In this document: piece after piece, positions 1-8,987 of the stretch
Numbering within the stretch: the stretch's first letter is position 1
How the letters are laid out: each line of letters opens with the position of its first letter
Assembly: GCF_010731595.1 (NCBI RefSeq)
Contig: NZ_AP022582.1
Location: 4,650,001-4,714,000 of the forward strand
Length of the DNA stretch: 64,000 nucleotides
Direction of reading: 5' to 3'
Source: Mycobacterium seoulense
Lineage (GTDB): Bacteria; Actinomycetota; Actinomycetes; Mycobacteriales; Mycobacteriaceae
Position numbers and translations under genes: made by a program
The notes under the pieces: model-generated
Seen by the model: only the letters and a program-made list of their open reading frames with translations
What the model was told of the DNA's origin: nothing
Databases searched by the model: none

Positions 1-2
1 CC

Positions 3-569
3 CCCGCGCGGGTGGTGGCCGATACCCGCGCCGCGCTGGGCCGCAGCGACGTCGTCCTGGTGGACACCGGCGCCACCAAGATGTGGATGGCCCGGCTCTA
101 CCCGACGTATGAGTGCAACACCTGCCTGGTGTCAAACGGGTTGTCCACCATGGGGTTTGCCCTACCCGGTGCGCTCGGTGTGAAGCTGGCGCGGCCCGAC
201 ACGAAGGTGTTGGCGGTCGTCGGCGACGGCGCGTTCCTGATGAACTCGCAGGAAATCGAGACCGCCGTCCGCGAGCGGATACCGCTGGTCGTGCTGATCT
301 GGGAGGACGGCGGCTACGGCCTGATCGAGTGGAAGATGGACCTCGAACTCGGCGCGCACTACTACGTGAAGTTCGGTAACCCCGATGTGGTGAAGTATGC
401 GGAAAGCTTCGGCGCCAAGGGATATCGGATCAACAGCGCCGAGGAGCTGTTGCCGACGCTGCGGGCGGCGCTCGACGACGAAGGCGTCTCGGTGATCGCC
501 TGCCCGGTCGACTACTCCGAGAACCTGCGGTTGACCGACCGGCTCGGCGAGCTGGACGAGACGCTGTAG
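3..569 (+). CDS. Acetolactate synthase (AlsS-like), C-terminal part, truncated by window edge
   Basis: The frame is already open at the left edge, so the N-terminal two thirds are missing. What remains is the C-terminal thiamine-diphosphate-binding domain. The ThDP/Mg motif starts at GDGAFLMNSQEIETAVRE and ends about 30 residues later at WEDGGYG, the usual GDG...N(D)GG layout with Glu in place of the first Asn. The tail KYAESFGAKG...VIACPVDYSENLRL is typical of the Bacillus AlsS group, which condenses two pyruvates to acetolactate without a separate regulatory subunit. This favours a catabolic-type acetolactate synthase over IlvB or an oxalyl-CoA decarboxylase. Substrate assignment is inference because the active-site N-terminal domain is outside the window. 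Confidence 0.8.
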   Translation, partial: PARVVADTRAALGRSDVVLVDTGATKMWMARLYPTYECNTCLVSNGLSTMGFALPGALGVKLARPDTKVLAVVGDGAFLMNSQEIETAVRERIPLVVLIWEDGGYGLIEWKMDLELGAHYYVKFGNPDVVKYAESFGAKGYRINSAEELLPTLRAALDDEGVSVIACPVDYSENLRLTDRLGELDETL

Positions 570-617
570 ATCCCTTCCAAATCGTTTGCGGGAGTGCGCC
601 TTCGGTTCATTCACCCG

Positions 618-1271
618 CTAGGCTGTGCTCGGAGTTGCGATGACGACATCGGTGACAAGTCCCAAGCGATGCACTCGTGAGTGATGCAGGATCTGCCAGT
701 CGTGGCCAATCAGGGCGCTCATGTTGATGGGGCGACATCCGCCCACCAGTCGGGGCGCAACATCCCACAGCCCGGTCCAGGTTCGCGAAACGCCTCGTTC
801 AGTCACGCGTTCCCCGTGGCCAAGGCTGGCCACGCACAGCCGGCCGTCGGGGGCCAGAATCCGCCGGAGATCGTTGAGGACCGCTCGGGCATACTCCGCC
901 TCGAGTAGGTCGAACACGAACGTGGACAGCACACGGTCCGCGGATGCGTCATCGGCGGGCAACGGCAGGGAGCCGTCGACCAGTGTGGCCTTCGCCCGTT
1001 CCGGCCAGGCGGCTAACCGACTCTTGGCTAAGTTGATCATGACCGGGCTGATGTCCACGCCGAGGTAGGTGACACTGGATGGAAGTGCACGCAGCAGGCG
1101 CTGAGCCAAGCGTCCTGTGCCGCAACCGAACTCGAAAATTGTCTGGTTACCCCCGAGTTCTGCGTTGGCTACGAGCCGGTCCGTCGTCGCATCCTCGTAA
1201 AAGGCCTGCCAGTCCTGGACTCTTCCGATCCGGTCGTAGACCGCGCGGGCCTGTTTCAAGGTGAGCGCCAC
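618..1271 (-). CDS. Class I SAM-dependent methyltransferase
   Basis: A 217-residue protein beginning with GTG (VALTLKQARAVYDRIG). A longer open frame upstream overlaps the neighbouring methyltransferase and is not methyltransferase-like. SAM motif I is FEFGCGTGRLA, motif II is YLGVDISPVM, and the motif IV region reads RVLSTFVFDLL. This is the small Methyltransf_11/25 type that acts on soluble or lipid substrates; the substrate is unknown. It lies 35 bp downstream of a second methyltransferase on the same strand, so both are probably one transcript controlled from the ArsR-divergent promoter at about 2.1 kb. Confidence 0.75.
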   Translation of the reverse strand: MALTLKQARAVYDRIGRVQDWQAFYEDATTDRLVANAELGGNQTIFEFGCGTGRLAQRLLRALPSSVTYLGVDISPVMINLAKSRLAAWPERAKATLVDGSLPLPADDASADRVLSTFVFDLLEAEYARAVLNDLRRILAPDGRLCVASLGHGERVTERGVSRTWTGLWDVAPRLVGGCRPINMSALIGHDWQILHHSRVHRLGLVTDVVIATPSTA

Positions 1272-1306
1272 GGTGCGCTTTCCCTCCCTGTCGTCGAGAA
1301 CGCCGG

Positions 1307-2056
1307 TCAGCTTGCGGTGCGACGGAGTTCGTAGCGCCACAGCTCGAACAGACCGTTCGCGCGCCGAATAGCCGCCGGTTCGACAGCGGTTGGCTCCGCG
1401 TCGACCAGTTCCCAGCCCGCAGTGCCGAAGCGTTGCTTGACTTCCTCGACGGTCACGCCGGCATGCATGGGCGCGGCCCTGGGTGGCCTGCGAAAGCCGT
1501 ACATCAGAAGAGTGGCGTCCGGCGCGGCGGCCTCGGAGAGGCCCGTGACGTAGGCGGCTCGCCGATCTTCGGGCAGCGTGTGAAAGCAGCCGAAGTCCAA
1601 CAGCAAGGTGTAGCCGTCGCCGATGCCGAGATCGTCTGAGCGGGTCACGTCGCCTTCGATCCATCGCGGTGCCACCCCAGCGGCGGTGGCCTTGCGACGT
1701 GCGAGGGCCAACGCCTTGGGCACCATGTCAACGCCTGTCACATCCCAGCCGTGAGCGGCGAGATAGATGGCGTCGGTGCCGGTGCCGCAGCCGACATCCA
1801 GGGCGCGTCCCGCCGGCAGTGCCGCGGGTCCTTCGACCAGCTCGACCAGCTCGGCCGGTGGCGTCGCCCGGCACCAGATGATGAGACCCACCCGGTAGAT
1901 GAACCGATAGACAACCTGATACCAGCGCAAACCGTCACGGGCGTGCCGACGGGGCATCAGCTGGTTGATCAACGCGCCGCCGACGGCAACCATCACGAGT
2001 CGGACGGGATGTCCCCGGCGACGGCGGGTTGTCTCGGAGTTCTTCGCTTCGCGCAT
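1307..2056 (-). CDS. Class I SAM-dependent methyltransferase, ArsR-divergent
   Basis: About 249 residues from an ATG (MREAKNSETTRRRRGHP). The frame stays open upstream to a GTG at 2164, but that start would cross the palindromic operator and the divergent ArsR gene, so the ATG is preferred. Residues 10-30 form a hydrophobic segment (VRLVMVAVGGALINQL), giving possible membrane association. Motif I is ALDVGCGTGTDAIYLA, followed by VTGVDMVPKALALARR and LLLDFGCFHTLP, a layout seen in thiol or metalloid-type methyltransferases as well as many uncharacterised ones. First gene of a probable two-gene operon with the downstream methyltransferase. Metal(loid) or xenobiotic methylation is an inference from the ArsR neighbour only. 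Confidence 0.7.
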   Translation of the reverse strand: MREAKNSETTRRRRGHPVRLVMVAVGGALINQLMPRRHARDGLRWYQVVYRFIYRVGLIIWCRATPPAELVELVEGPAALPAGRALDVGCGTGTDAIYLAAHGWDVTGVDMVPKALALARRKATAAGVAPRWIEGDVTRSDDLGIGDGYTLLLDFGCFHTLPEDRRAAYVTGLSEAAAPDATLLMYGFRRPPRAAPMHAGVTVEEVKQRFGTAGWELVDAEPTAVEPAAIRRANGLFELWRYELRRTAS

Positions 2057-2122
2057 GATTCGACTCCCGTCGATGAGCGCCCTGCCATCACTGGCACGTC
2101 CCTCGAAGGCCGCCTTGCCATT

Positions 2123-2142
2123 ATTACACCATATTGTGTAAT
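2123..2142. promoter_or_regulatory. Perfect inverted repeat, candidate ArsR operator
   Basis: ATTACAC-CATATT-GTGTAAT is a perfect 7-6-7 palindrome in an AT-rich pocket between the divergent ArsR gene and the methyltransferase pair. It ends 9 bp before the ArsR ATG, so occupancy would block arsR transcription and possibly the opposite promoter. The architecture matches the imperfect 12-2-12 or shorter AT-rich operators of the ArsR/SmtB family. Confidence 0.6.
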
Positions 2143-2151
2143 TATGGAATA

Positions 2152-2529
2152 ATGACTGAGACACCGACGTGTGCCGCGGTAGGACCGGCCGGAGTGGCGG
2201 GCAAGCCGCCCCTGCGAAACCGGCCGCTGGTTACCTCCGAGCAGGCCGCCGACGTTGTCGGGCTCTTCAAGGTGATGGGCAACGACACCCGGCTGCGGCT
2301 GCTGCATGCGATGCATCGTGGGGGCGAGGTGTCTGTCGGTGAGCTGGCCGAACAGGTGGGCATGCGGGTGCAGGCGGTATCCAATCAGCTGCAACGTTTG
2401 TCGGATCGCGGCATGGTCGCCGGCCGCCGCGACGGCGCCCGCATCTTGTATTCGGTGGCCGATCCGTGTATTCCGGCGCTACTGGATCTGGCGTTGTGTC
2501 TGATCGAGGAAACCGGAACTCAGCGATGA
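2152..2529 (+). CDS. ArsR/SmtB-family transcriptional regulator
   Basis: 125 residues from the ATG (MTETPTCAAV); a TTG 18 bp upstream would lie inside the operator. The winged-helix core spans residues 30-105, with LFKVMGNDTRLRLLHAM and the recognition helix AEQVGMRVQAVSNQLQRL, then the wing GRRDGARILYSVAD. Two cysteines, C106 in DPC and C116 in ALCL, sit in the C-terminal helix where ArsR sensors often place metal ligands; C7 is a possible third. The family usually acts as a metal- or redox-responsive repressor of adjacent genes. It is divergent from two methyltransferases and sits next to a perfect palindrome, so autoregulation is likely. The inducer is unknown. Confidence 0.85.
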   Translation: MTETPTCAAVGPAGVAGKPPLRNRPLVTSEQAADVVGLFKVMGNDTRLRLLHAMHRGGEVSVGELAEQVGMRVQAVSNQLQRLSDRGMVAGRRDGARILYSVADPCIPALLDLALCLIEETGTQR

Positions 2530-2570
2530 ACACCACAACGACGACGGCGACGACGACGACGCGGCATAGC

Positions 2571-4016
2571 TCAGCCGCGCTGTGACGTCGCCGTCGGCAA
2601 CGCCATCGGCCGGACGTATCCGCCGACCAGCGTCCGATGCCACCAGGCGCGCTCGCGGCGCAGCTCGGCGGGTGTGGTGAACCGATACTCGTACAGCAGT
2701 GCGCGCACGTACCGTGGCGGTGAATCCGGAAATGGATTGTGCCGCAACAGGCGCAGCGTGGGGCGGTCGTTGCGCAGCAGGCGCTGCAGGAACGGGGTCA
2801 GCCACGGCTGCGCGTAGGCGGGCGAGATGGCGGCGAACCACATCAGCCAGTCCAGGCGCAGGTGATAGGGCGCCCACTGGCGCGGAAGCCGGCCCACGGC
2901 GCCGGGTTTGCCCTTGAACTCGTACTCCTTCCAGGCCGTCTGGTCGGTGAGGCGTGCGTCGTCGGTTCCTTCGATGACCACCTCGTGGCGGACGCGGCCG
3001 ATGCTGCCGAACGCGCCGTAGGTGTTCACCAGATGAAAGGAGTTGAACGACATGTTCATTCGCTGGCGCGAGGACAGCATGTTGCGCACCGGCCAGTAGC
3101 TCATGAACAGCACCGCCGCCGCGAACGCGACGACCAGCGTGACGAACCACAGCGGTGTCGCCGAAAACGCCGGATGGGCGGGCATGCCGAACAGCGCCGA
3201 TATCGACGAGTCGTCGATCGCGCTGCAGGCCAACAGAATCGTCACCCAATTCAGCCACGCGAAGTTACCCGACGCCACCAGCCACAGCTGCGTGACCACC
3301 ACGATCGCCGCGGCGATGCTCGCCGCCGGCTGCGGTGCGAACAAGCCGAACGGCACGATCAACTGCGCGAAGTGGTTGCCCGCCACCTCTATTCGGTGCA
3401 GCGGCTTCGGCAGGTGGTGGAAGAACCAGCTGAGCGGCCCGGGCATGGGTTGCGTCTCGTGGTGGTAGTACAGACACGTCAGGTCGCGCCAGCACGGGTC
3501 GCCACGCATCTTGATCAGCCCCGCACCGAACTCGACGCGGAACAACAGCAACCGGGCCATCCACAACGTCAGCACCGGCGGCGCCACCCCGCCGTTGCCG
3601 AGGAAGATCATCAGGAAGCCGCTCTCCAGCAGCAGCGACTCCCACCCGAACGCATACCAGGTCTGTCCGACGTTGACGATCGAAAGGTAGAGCACCCAGA
3701 GCGCCAGCCACATCAGCATCGCCGCCCACAGCGGCACCGCGTCGGCCGCGCCCGCGACGACCGCCGCCGAGAGCGCCGCACCGAACCAGGAGGCCGCCGA
3801 GAACAGGCGATCGGAGTAGCGCAGGTGAAACAGGCTCGGTGTCCGCCAAAACGACTGCCCGGCAAGAAACCGCGGGACGGGCTGTATCCCGTGCTCCCCG
3901 ATCAGCGCGCGGAACTGGGCCGCGGCCGCGACGAACGCCAGCAGGTAGACCACCGCCACGCCGCGCTCGAGCACCAGCCTGCCGAGCCAATATTCGGGTG
4001 CGGAAAACCAGCCCAT
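2571..4016 (-). CDS. Lipase-maturation-factor-like membrane protein (Rv0235c type)
   Basis: 481 residues from ATG (MGWFSAPEYWLGRL); an in-frame start 10 codons earlier is also possible. Several hydrophobic helices occupy residues 15-330 (GVAVVYLLAFVAAAA, LWAAMLMWLALWVLYL, WFVTLVVAFAAAVLFM), with the conserved stretch WESLLLESGFLMIFLG and a soluble C-terminal half containing WAPYHLRLDWLMWFAAI. These match the LMF1/DUF1222 family, whose vertebrate member assists lipase folding; the bacterial function is not established. It is immediately downstream of aftD on the same strand, as in M. tuberculosis, and may be co-transcribed with this arabinan biosynthesis gene. Confidence 0.8.
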   Translation of the reverse strand: MGWFSAPEYWLGRLVLERGVAVVYLLAFVAAAAQFRALIGEHGIQPVPRFLAGQSFWRTPSLFHLRYSDRLFSAASWFGAALSAAVVAGAADAVPLWAAMLMWLALWVLYLSIVNVGQTWYAFGWESLLLESGFLMIFLGNGGVAPPVLTLWMARLLLFRVEFGAGLIKMRGDPCWRDLTCLYYHHETQPMPGPLSWFFHHLPKPLHRIEVAGNHFAQLIVPFGLFAPQPAASIAAAIVVVTQLWLVASGNFAWLNWVTILLACSAIDDSSISALFGMPAHPAFSATPLWFVTLVVAFAAAVLFMSYWPVRNMLSSRQRMNMSFNSFHLVNTYGAFGSIGRVRHEVVIEGTDDARLTDQTAWKEYEFKGKPGAVGRLPRQWAPYHLRLDWLMWFAAISPAYAQPWLTPFLQRLLRNDRPTLRLLRHNPFPDSPPRYVRALLYEYRFTTPAELRRERAWWHRTLVGGYVRPMALPTATSQRG

Positions 4017-4105
4017 GGCCGTAACTCCTCGGACGGTCGCGGTCACCAGAGACCCGCATATCCAGTCAATCAGGCGACAAACCGGTAGCCAATACCCGCA
4101 ACCGG

Positions 4106-7100
4106 CTATTTATCCCCGGGCTGCCGCACCCGGCCCGGCAAGACCACCGCGGAAGCGGCGAGCACCGCGAGCGAAATCAACGCCAGCAGCTGAACATTCG
4201 CGGAATGACCCGCGTAGCCGTCGACCGACCGCCAGGGATGCCGGGACAACACCGCCCCGGCCACGATGAGCCCACCGGCGCTGAGCGCCATCGTGGCGCG
4301 GTCCAAACGCCGGCCCGGCAGCGCGTACCGCAGGCCCAGGGCGGCGCCGACCACGGCGGCCCCGGGCACACCGGCGATCACCGCCCCGCAGGCCAGCACC
4401 GCGACCGCCGCCCACGCCCCCGGCGTCCACGGCCGGGCGGGCGCGTCGCCGGTCCGCCCGGGCCGGGTGCGCCACAGCGCGAGCAGGGCCAGCAGCGGCA
4501 GCAAGGCCAGCCCCACCGCCAGACCCGCCCGGTAGGCGCCGTTGGACGGGAAGGTCAGCGTGATGGTGCCGGGGTCTCCCGGGGGCACCACCCAGCCCTG
4601 CTGCCACCCGTTCACGGCCACCGGGGTCAGGCGGGTCCCGGCGCTGGTGCGCGCCACCCAGCCGGGGTTGATGCTTTCGGGAATGACCAGGACCCGGGGG
4701 GTGGCCGACGGCGGAGCCTGCACTTCCCGACGGTCGGGGCCCCATGCGCGCCACACGGGGGCTGCGGAGGCGGCGCCGGGCTGGGGGGCCGCAGGTGCCG
4801 GCGGGGACAGGTCGACGCCGTCGACAACGAACTGGGCGCCCGGGCTGACCAGCAGCTCCTGCTGGCCCGCGGGCAGCGCGATCGGGTCGCGATCGCAGGC
4901 CCGCGCCGCGATGGGCTGGTCGTCGAGCAGCGCGCCGACGGTGGCACGGATCGACGTGTGCACGAACCGGCCCGCGAGGGCGATGACCGGGCCGTGGTCG
5001 CAGTCGACGGCGATCTCGCGCGCGCGGTCGCGGGCGGCGTCGGCGGGTGCGATCGGGCTGCCGCCGGCGCCGAGCACCGCGAGCTCGGCCAGCCCCGGCG
5101 GCTTGAGCTGATCGAAACCGAGCGCGTTGCGGTCGATGACGTCTTCCCAGTCCAGCAGGCTCACCGTGACGCTGTCGGTCACCCGGGGATTGAGCGGGAT
5201 CGTCTGCGGTTGGCCGGGCCTCAACGCGCGCACCTGCGGGCCGTCGCCCAGGTTGACGGCCACCATCGTGGGGTGCGCGGGCAACGCCGACCGGCTCGGC
5301 ACCAGCCGCAGCCCGGTCACCTCGGTGGGCCGCGGCAGCGCGAGCGTCAGGGTGGGCGGGGTCTTGTGTTGCACCACCCGCTGCGGTGCCGTCCACGCGG
5401 TGGCCGGGTCGCCGTCGGTCGCCGCGTACGCCGACCCGAGGACGTCCACCAGGTCGGCGTCACCCCGCGCCCGGGTGGTGTCCGGCTCGGCGATCAGGTC
5501 GGCCAGCTTGGGCCCCTGCCGGGGCCGCACCCACACCAGCGGGGTCACCGACATCGGCGACGGAACGGTCAGCGTCCGGCTGAGATTGACCGGCTCTTCG
5601 GGCGCCAGGGCCATCGACGGCGCGCAACGCACACCGTCGGGCGTCGGCGCGCAGCCCGGCCTGCCGAGCAGGTCGGAACCCAGGTCCCAGCCCGCGATGG
5701 CCGCGCCGGGTGGCGGCCCGGGCACCCGCACGGTGTGCCGCAGCTCGACCGGGTGGGCGAAGCCGGAGGCGTCGTACTGGGTGACCGTCAGGTCGGTGAT
5801 GCCGAATTGCACACCGGGAGAACCGTCGTCGGTGCCCGCGGCGGTGATCCGCACCCACGGCGTCTCGCCGTAGGGCAGGGCGACGGCGAGCGGCTTGCCG
5901 GGCTCATCGAAGCGCAGGGTGGTGCTGCCGGTCGCGGTTTCGACCAGGATGCGGCGCACCTGCGCGCCGACCGCGGTCGCGCTGGGGGTCAGGGTGATCG
6001 CCGCGTTGGTCACCGGATGGTCGAAATCGACCTGCAGCCACTGGCCGACGGCGGACTGCAGGGAGTTGGACACCCACGCGGTCGCCGGGTCGCCGTCGAC
6101 CGCGGCGACGGGGGAGGTCGCCGGAGCGACGTCGGGCATCGCGGTGGAGTCCGACGACGAGCTCGACACGGTGACCCGCCCGCCGGTCCAGGCGCCGGCG
6201 ACCGGGTCGGTGCCGGGGACGGGGTAGTCGGGCACCCGGTTGTAGGTGTGCCGCGCGTCGCCCGCGGCGCGGACGGCCGACGAATGCTGGTCCACCCGGC
6301 CGTAGTCGGTCTCCCGGGCCACCGGGGTGTCGGTGACCGTCACCGCCGGCACCGGCAACCCGGCGCCGCGCGCGTCGGCGGTCATCAGCACCGGACCCAG
6401 CGGCGGCCGACCCTGCAGCCGGCGCCGCTCGTCGAGGCGCAGCAGCACCTCCGGTCCACCGTCGACGCGGGGCATCCGGTCGACGTCGGCGAGGTACGGC
6501 GCGCCCGGATCGCCGGCGATGCCCACCCGGTATATCTCGACGGCCGGGTATCGCGGACGCAGTCCACTGTCGGCGACGAAGCCCGCCAGGGTGCCGGGCC
6601 CCACCGGCTCGCCGAACTGCGCCACCTTCTGCAGCCCCGGGGATCCGTCGACGGCGCGGTGCACCAGGAGCGGACGCGCCGAGCGTGACGTATCCGGGTC
6701 CAGGTCGTTGCGTACCACCACATACGAAATACCTTGGCGCGCAAGAGTATCGGCCAGGCCGGCCGAGGGGCGCCCGGCGGCGAACAGGCGCTGCACGGAA
6801 TCGAGGGCCCGGATGGTCTGCGGCGGGGTCAGCGGTATGGAGTCGCGCACGCCCCACGGGCTGCCGCCGAGCACCTGCAGCGGCTCGTCATGGCTGGTGC
6901 CCCACACCTGCGTGGCGAACGGCGCCCCGGGGGCCACCAGCACCCGGCCCGGGACGGGCGTCCCGGTGTTGTGCGCGTCGAGCCAGGCGGCGGTCTCCTG
7001 CCAGTACCGGGGTATCGCGCTGAAGGTGCCGGGCGGGGTCAGCCGGCCGGTCCACGCCAGCGAGGTGCTCACCATCAGCGCCGTCAGGACGACGATCGCG

Positions 7101-8287
7101 ACCGCCACCCGCCGGTCGCGCTCGGGGTGAGCGAACGCGCGCAGCCACACCGACGCGGGTCGCCGGCCGGGCAGCGGTATCCGCCCCAACGCGTGGGCGA
7201 GGCCCAGCACGATCGGGATCCGGATCACCGACCCCAGCTTGTGCACGTTGCGCAGCGGTGCGCCGCCGGCGTCCAGGAACGCCTGCACCGCGTGCGCCAC
7301 CGGCGAGCCCAGGCCGCCGCTGTAGCCGGCGGCCATCAACACCACGCCGGCCAACAGCATCGTCACCAGCCGCCCGCGGGCCGGGATCGCCGGACTGGCC
7401 AGTCCCGCCAGCCCCGCCGCGGCCACCAGGCACGTCGCCAGGACGGCCGCCGAGCCGGTCACCAGCGACGCGCCCGCGGTGGCGGTCGGCGCGACGTACG
7501 GGGTCCAGCTGTCGGTGCCGCGCAGTATCTCGGTCAGCGACGACCATTGCGTCGTCACGCCGGAGGACTCGATGAAGTCCAGGAACGGCGGGCTGATGGC
7601 GCGCAGCATCACCAGCGCCACCACCCACCACGCCATCGCCAGGGACAGCGCCACCAGCCACCACCCGGTGTAGCGCCACCACAGCCGGTTCGGCCGGTGG
7701 CAGGCCCACCAGATCACCGCGGGCAGGCAGCCGGCCAGCGTGGCGATCGCGTTGACCGCGCCCATCAACGCGACGGCCAAACCGGCCTGAGCGGCGAGCG
7801 CCCGCACCGACCGGTTGCCGGAAGCGCGCCCCCCTGATTTCAGGGCCAGGATCGTGGGCAGCAACACCCACGGCGAAAGCATCATCGGCAGGGTTTCCGA
7901 CGAGATGGACCCCAGGGTGGTCAGCACCCGCGGCGACAGCGCGAACGCGGCGGCGCCGATCACCCGCGATGCCGGGCTGCCGATGCCCAGCGCCTCGGCG
8001 ACCCGCAGCAGCCCCCAGAACCCGACCGTGAGCAGCAGCGCCCACCACAGCCGTTGGGTGACCCACCCCGGCACCGAGAGCAGGTGGCCGATCGCGAAGA
8101 ACGTGCCGTGCGGGAACAGGTACCCGTAGGCCTGATTCTGCGCCTGCCCGAACGGCAGCTCGCTGTTCCACAGGTTGGTGGCCCGGGCCAGGAAGCGCAG
8201 CGGGTTGGCGGTGAGGTCGAGCTTGGTGTCGGGGGAGACCCGCCCGGGAGACTGCGCGAACGTCAACGCGCATGCGAGCGCCCCCAC
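4106..8287 (-). CDS. aftD: Alpha-(1->3)-arabinofuranosyltransferase AftD
   Basis: A very large membrane protein (at least 1393 residues) with about ten N-terminal helices, a long extracytoplasmic region and C-terminal helices. It contains RVLTTLGSISSETLPMML and two carbohydrate-binding-like segments (DGDPATAWVSN, DGDPATAWTAP) of the discoidin/F5-F8 type. Size and order match mycobacterial AftD, the GT-C enzyme that adds arabinofuranose branches to arabinogalactan and lipoarabinomannan using decaprenyl-phospho-arabinose. The GTG at 8287 falls inside the first hydrophobic helix: the same frame continues upstream with PLSRRWLLL but has no ATG, GTG or TTG. The true start may be the CTG near 8311, or there may be an indel. 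Followed by the Rv0235c-like gene. Confidence 0.93.
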   Translation of the reverse strand: MGALACALTFAQSPGRVSPDTKLDLTANPLRFLARATNLWNSELPFGQAQNQAYGYLFPHGTFFAIGHLLSVPGWVTQRLWWALLLTVGFWGLLRVAEALGIGSPASRVIGAAAFALSPRVLTTLGSISSETLPMMLSPWVLLPTILALKSGGRASGNRSVRALAAQAGLAVALMGAVNAIATLAGCLPAVIWWACHRPNRLWWRYTGWWLVALSLAMAWWVVALVMLRAISPPFLDFIESSGVTTQWSSLTEILRGTDSWTPYVAPTATAGASLVTGSAAVLATCLVAAAGLAGLASPAIPARGRLVTMLLAGVVLMAAGYSGGLGSPVAHAVQAFLDAGGAPLRNVHKLGSVIRIPIVLGLAHALGRIPLPGRRPASVWLRAFAHPERDRRVAVAIVVLTALMVSTSLAWTGRLTPPGTFSAIPRYWQETAAWLDAHNTGTPVPGRVLVAPGAPFATQVWGTSHDEPLQVLGGSPWGVRDSIPLTPPQTIRALDSVQRLFAAGRPSAGLADTLARQGISYVVVRNDLDPDTSRSARPLLVHRAVDGSPGLQKVAQFGEPVGPGTLAGFVADSGLRPRYPAVEIYRVGIAGDPGAPYLADVDRMPRVDGGPEVLLRLDERRRLQGRPPLGPVLMTADARGAGLPVPAVTVTDTPVARETDYGRVDQHSSAVRAAGDARHTYNRVPDYPVPGTDPVAGAWTGGRVTVSSSSSDSTAMPDVAPATSPVAAVDGDPATAWVSNSLQSAVGQWLQVDFDHPVTNAAITLTPSATAVGAQVRRILVETATGSTTLRFDEPGKPLAVALPYGETPWVRITAAGTDDGSPGVQFGITDLTVTQYDASGFAHPVELRHTVRVPGPPPGAAIAGWDLGSDLLGRPGCAPTPDGVRCAPSMALAPEEPVNLSRTLTVPSPMSVTPLVWVRPRQGPKLADLIAEPDTTRARGDADLVDVLGSAYAATDGDPATAWTAPQRVVQHKTPPTLTLALPRPTEVTGLRLVPSRSALPAHPTMVAVNLGDGPQVRALRPGQPQTIPLNPRVTDSVTVSLLDWEDVIDRNALGFDQLKPPGLAELAVLGAGGSPIAPADAARDRAREIAVDCDHGPVIALAGRFVHTSIRATVGALLDDQPIAARACDRDPIALPAGQQELLVSPGAQFVVDGVDLSPPAPAAPQPGAASAAPVWRAWGPDRREVQAPPSATPRVLVIPESINPGWVARTSAGTRLTPVAVNGWQQGWVVPPGDPGTITLTFPSNGAYRAGLAVGLALLPLLALLALWRTRPGRTGDAPARPWTPGAWAAVAVLACGAVIAGVPGAAVVGAALGLRYALPGRRLDRATMALSAGGLIVAGAVLSRHPWRSVDGYAGHSANVQLLALISLAVLAASAVVLPGRVRQPGDK

Positions 8288-8393
8288 CAGCAGCAGCCAC
8301 CGGCGCGACAGCGGCTCGGCCGATGAACATGGGACGGGCGAGCCGGCCTCGGCGATGGCCGCTGGATCCGACGGCGGCGACCCGCTGCGCCCG

Positions 8394-8567
8394 CTAGCTA
8401 CGGTTGCCGTACTCGACCCGGTTGAGCACTGACGACTGCGGATCGCCCCCGGGGAGTGGCGGTTTCGTGTCCTGTTGCACCATCAAGGTGATCCCGAAGA
8501 TCGCCGCCGCGCCGAGCAGAAGACCCACCACCACGCTCGCGGCGGCGGGCGCAATGATCCGGTTCAT
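8394..8567 (-). CDS. Small membrane/secreted DUF2613 protein (Rv0236A type)
   Basis: 57 residues: MNRIIAPAAASVVVGLLLG, then a hydrophobic helix to about residue 30, then the polar tail KPPLPGGDPQSSVLNRVEYG. This is the arrangement of the DUF2613 protein encoded just upstream of aftD in other mycobacteria. The ATG is preceded by GAGGAGCCCTCG, a good ribosome-binding site. A single helix with no cleavage signal suggests an N-in membrane peptide or an uncleaved secreted peptide. Conserved linkage to aftD hints at a role in cell-envelope assembly, but function is unknown. Confidence 0.85.
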   Translation of the reverse strand: MNRIIAPAAASVVVGLLLGAAAIFGITLMVQQDTKPPLPGGDPQSSVLNRVEYGNRS

Positions 8568-8652
8568 CGAGGGCTCCTCATAGCATCTTCGAAATCGTGG
8601 CGGCGGCCTAGCGCCAACCTAGCAGAAGCGCGATCGGTGCCCGGGGCGCTGG

Positions 8653-8862
8653 TCAGGGCAGGCAGTGCCCGTGAAAGCACCGGTCGCCGTATTGCACCTG
8701 ATGGGGCGCGAGCGGGTTCAGCGCGGCCGGACGCCCCCGCGCCGGTGCCACGCCGTGGTCGGCGACGGCCACCGTGACCCCGAGGGTCGTCGCAACACCG
8801 ACCGACAGACCCACCGCGATGCTGGCCGCGGCGGCCACGGTGAAACCCGTCATCGCTGGCAT
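8653..8862 (-). CDS. Second DUF2613-like small protein
   Basis: 69 residues from MPAMTGFTVAAAASIAVGLS; a start three codons later is possible. One hydrophobic helix covers residues 8-35 and the tail ends PHQVQYGDRCFHGHCLP. The helix pattern (VAAAASIAVGLSVGVATTLG) and the V-Q-Y-G-D-R tail parallel the neighbouring DUF2613 gene (V-E-Y-G-N-R), so it looks like a diverged tandem duplicate. It gains two cysteines at the C-terminus that could form a disulfide outside the membrane. It is 86 bp upstream of the first copy on the same strand. A longer in-frame extension exists but lacks support. Confidence 0.6.
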   Translation of the reverse strand: MPAMTGFTVAAAASIAVGLSVGVATTLGVTVAVADHGVAPARGRPAALNPLAPHQVQYGDRCFHGHCLP

Positions 8863-8987
8863 GTCGCCCCCTAGCCCCGCCGGCACCAGCCCAGGAGTGC
8901 CCCCGCACCCGAAGAAGAAACCCCCGACGAAAACCTCGTCGCTCCCCAGATCCGAAGGCCCGGATAGCGCCATGAAAACATGGCCCG

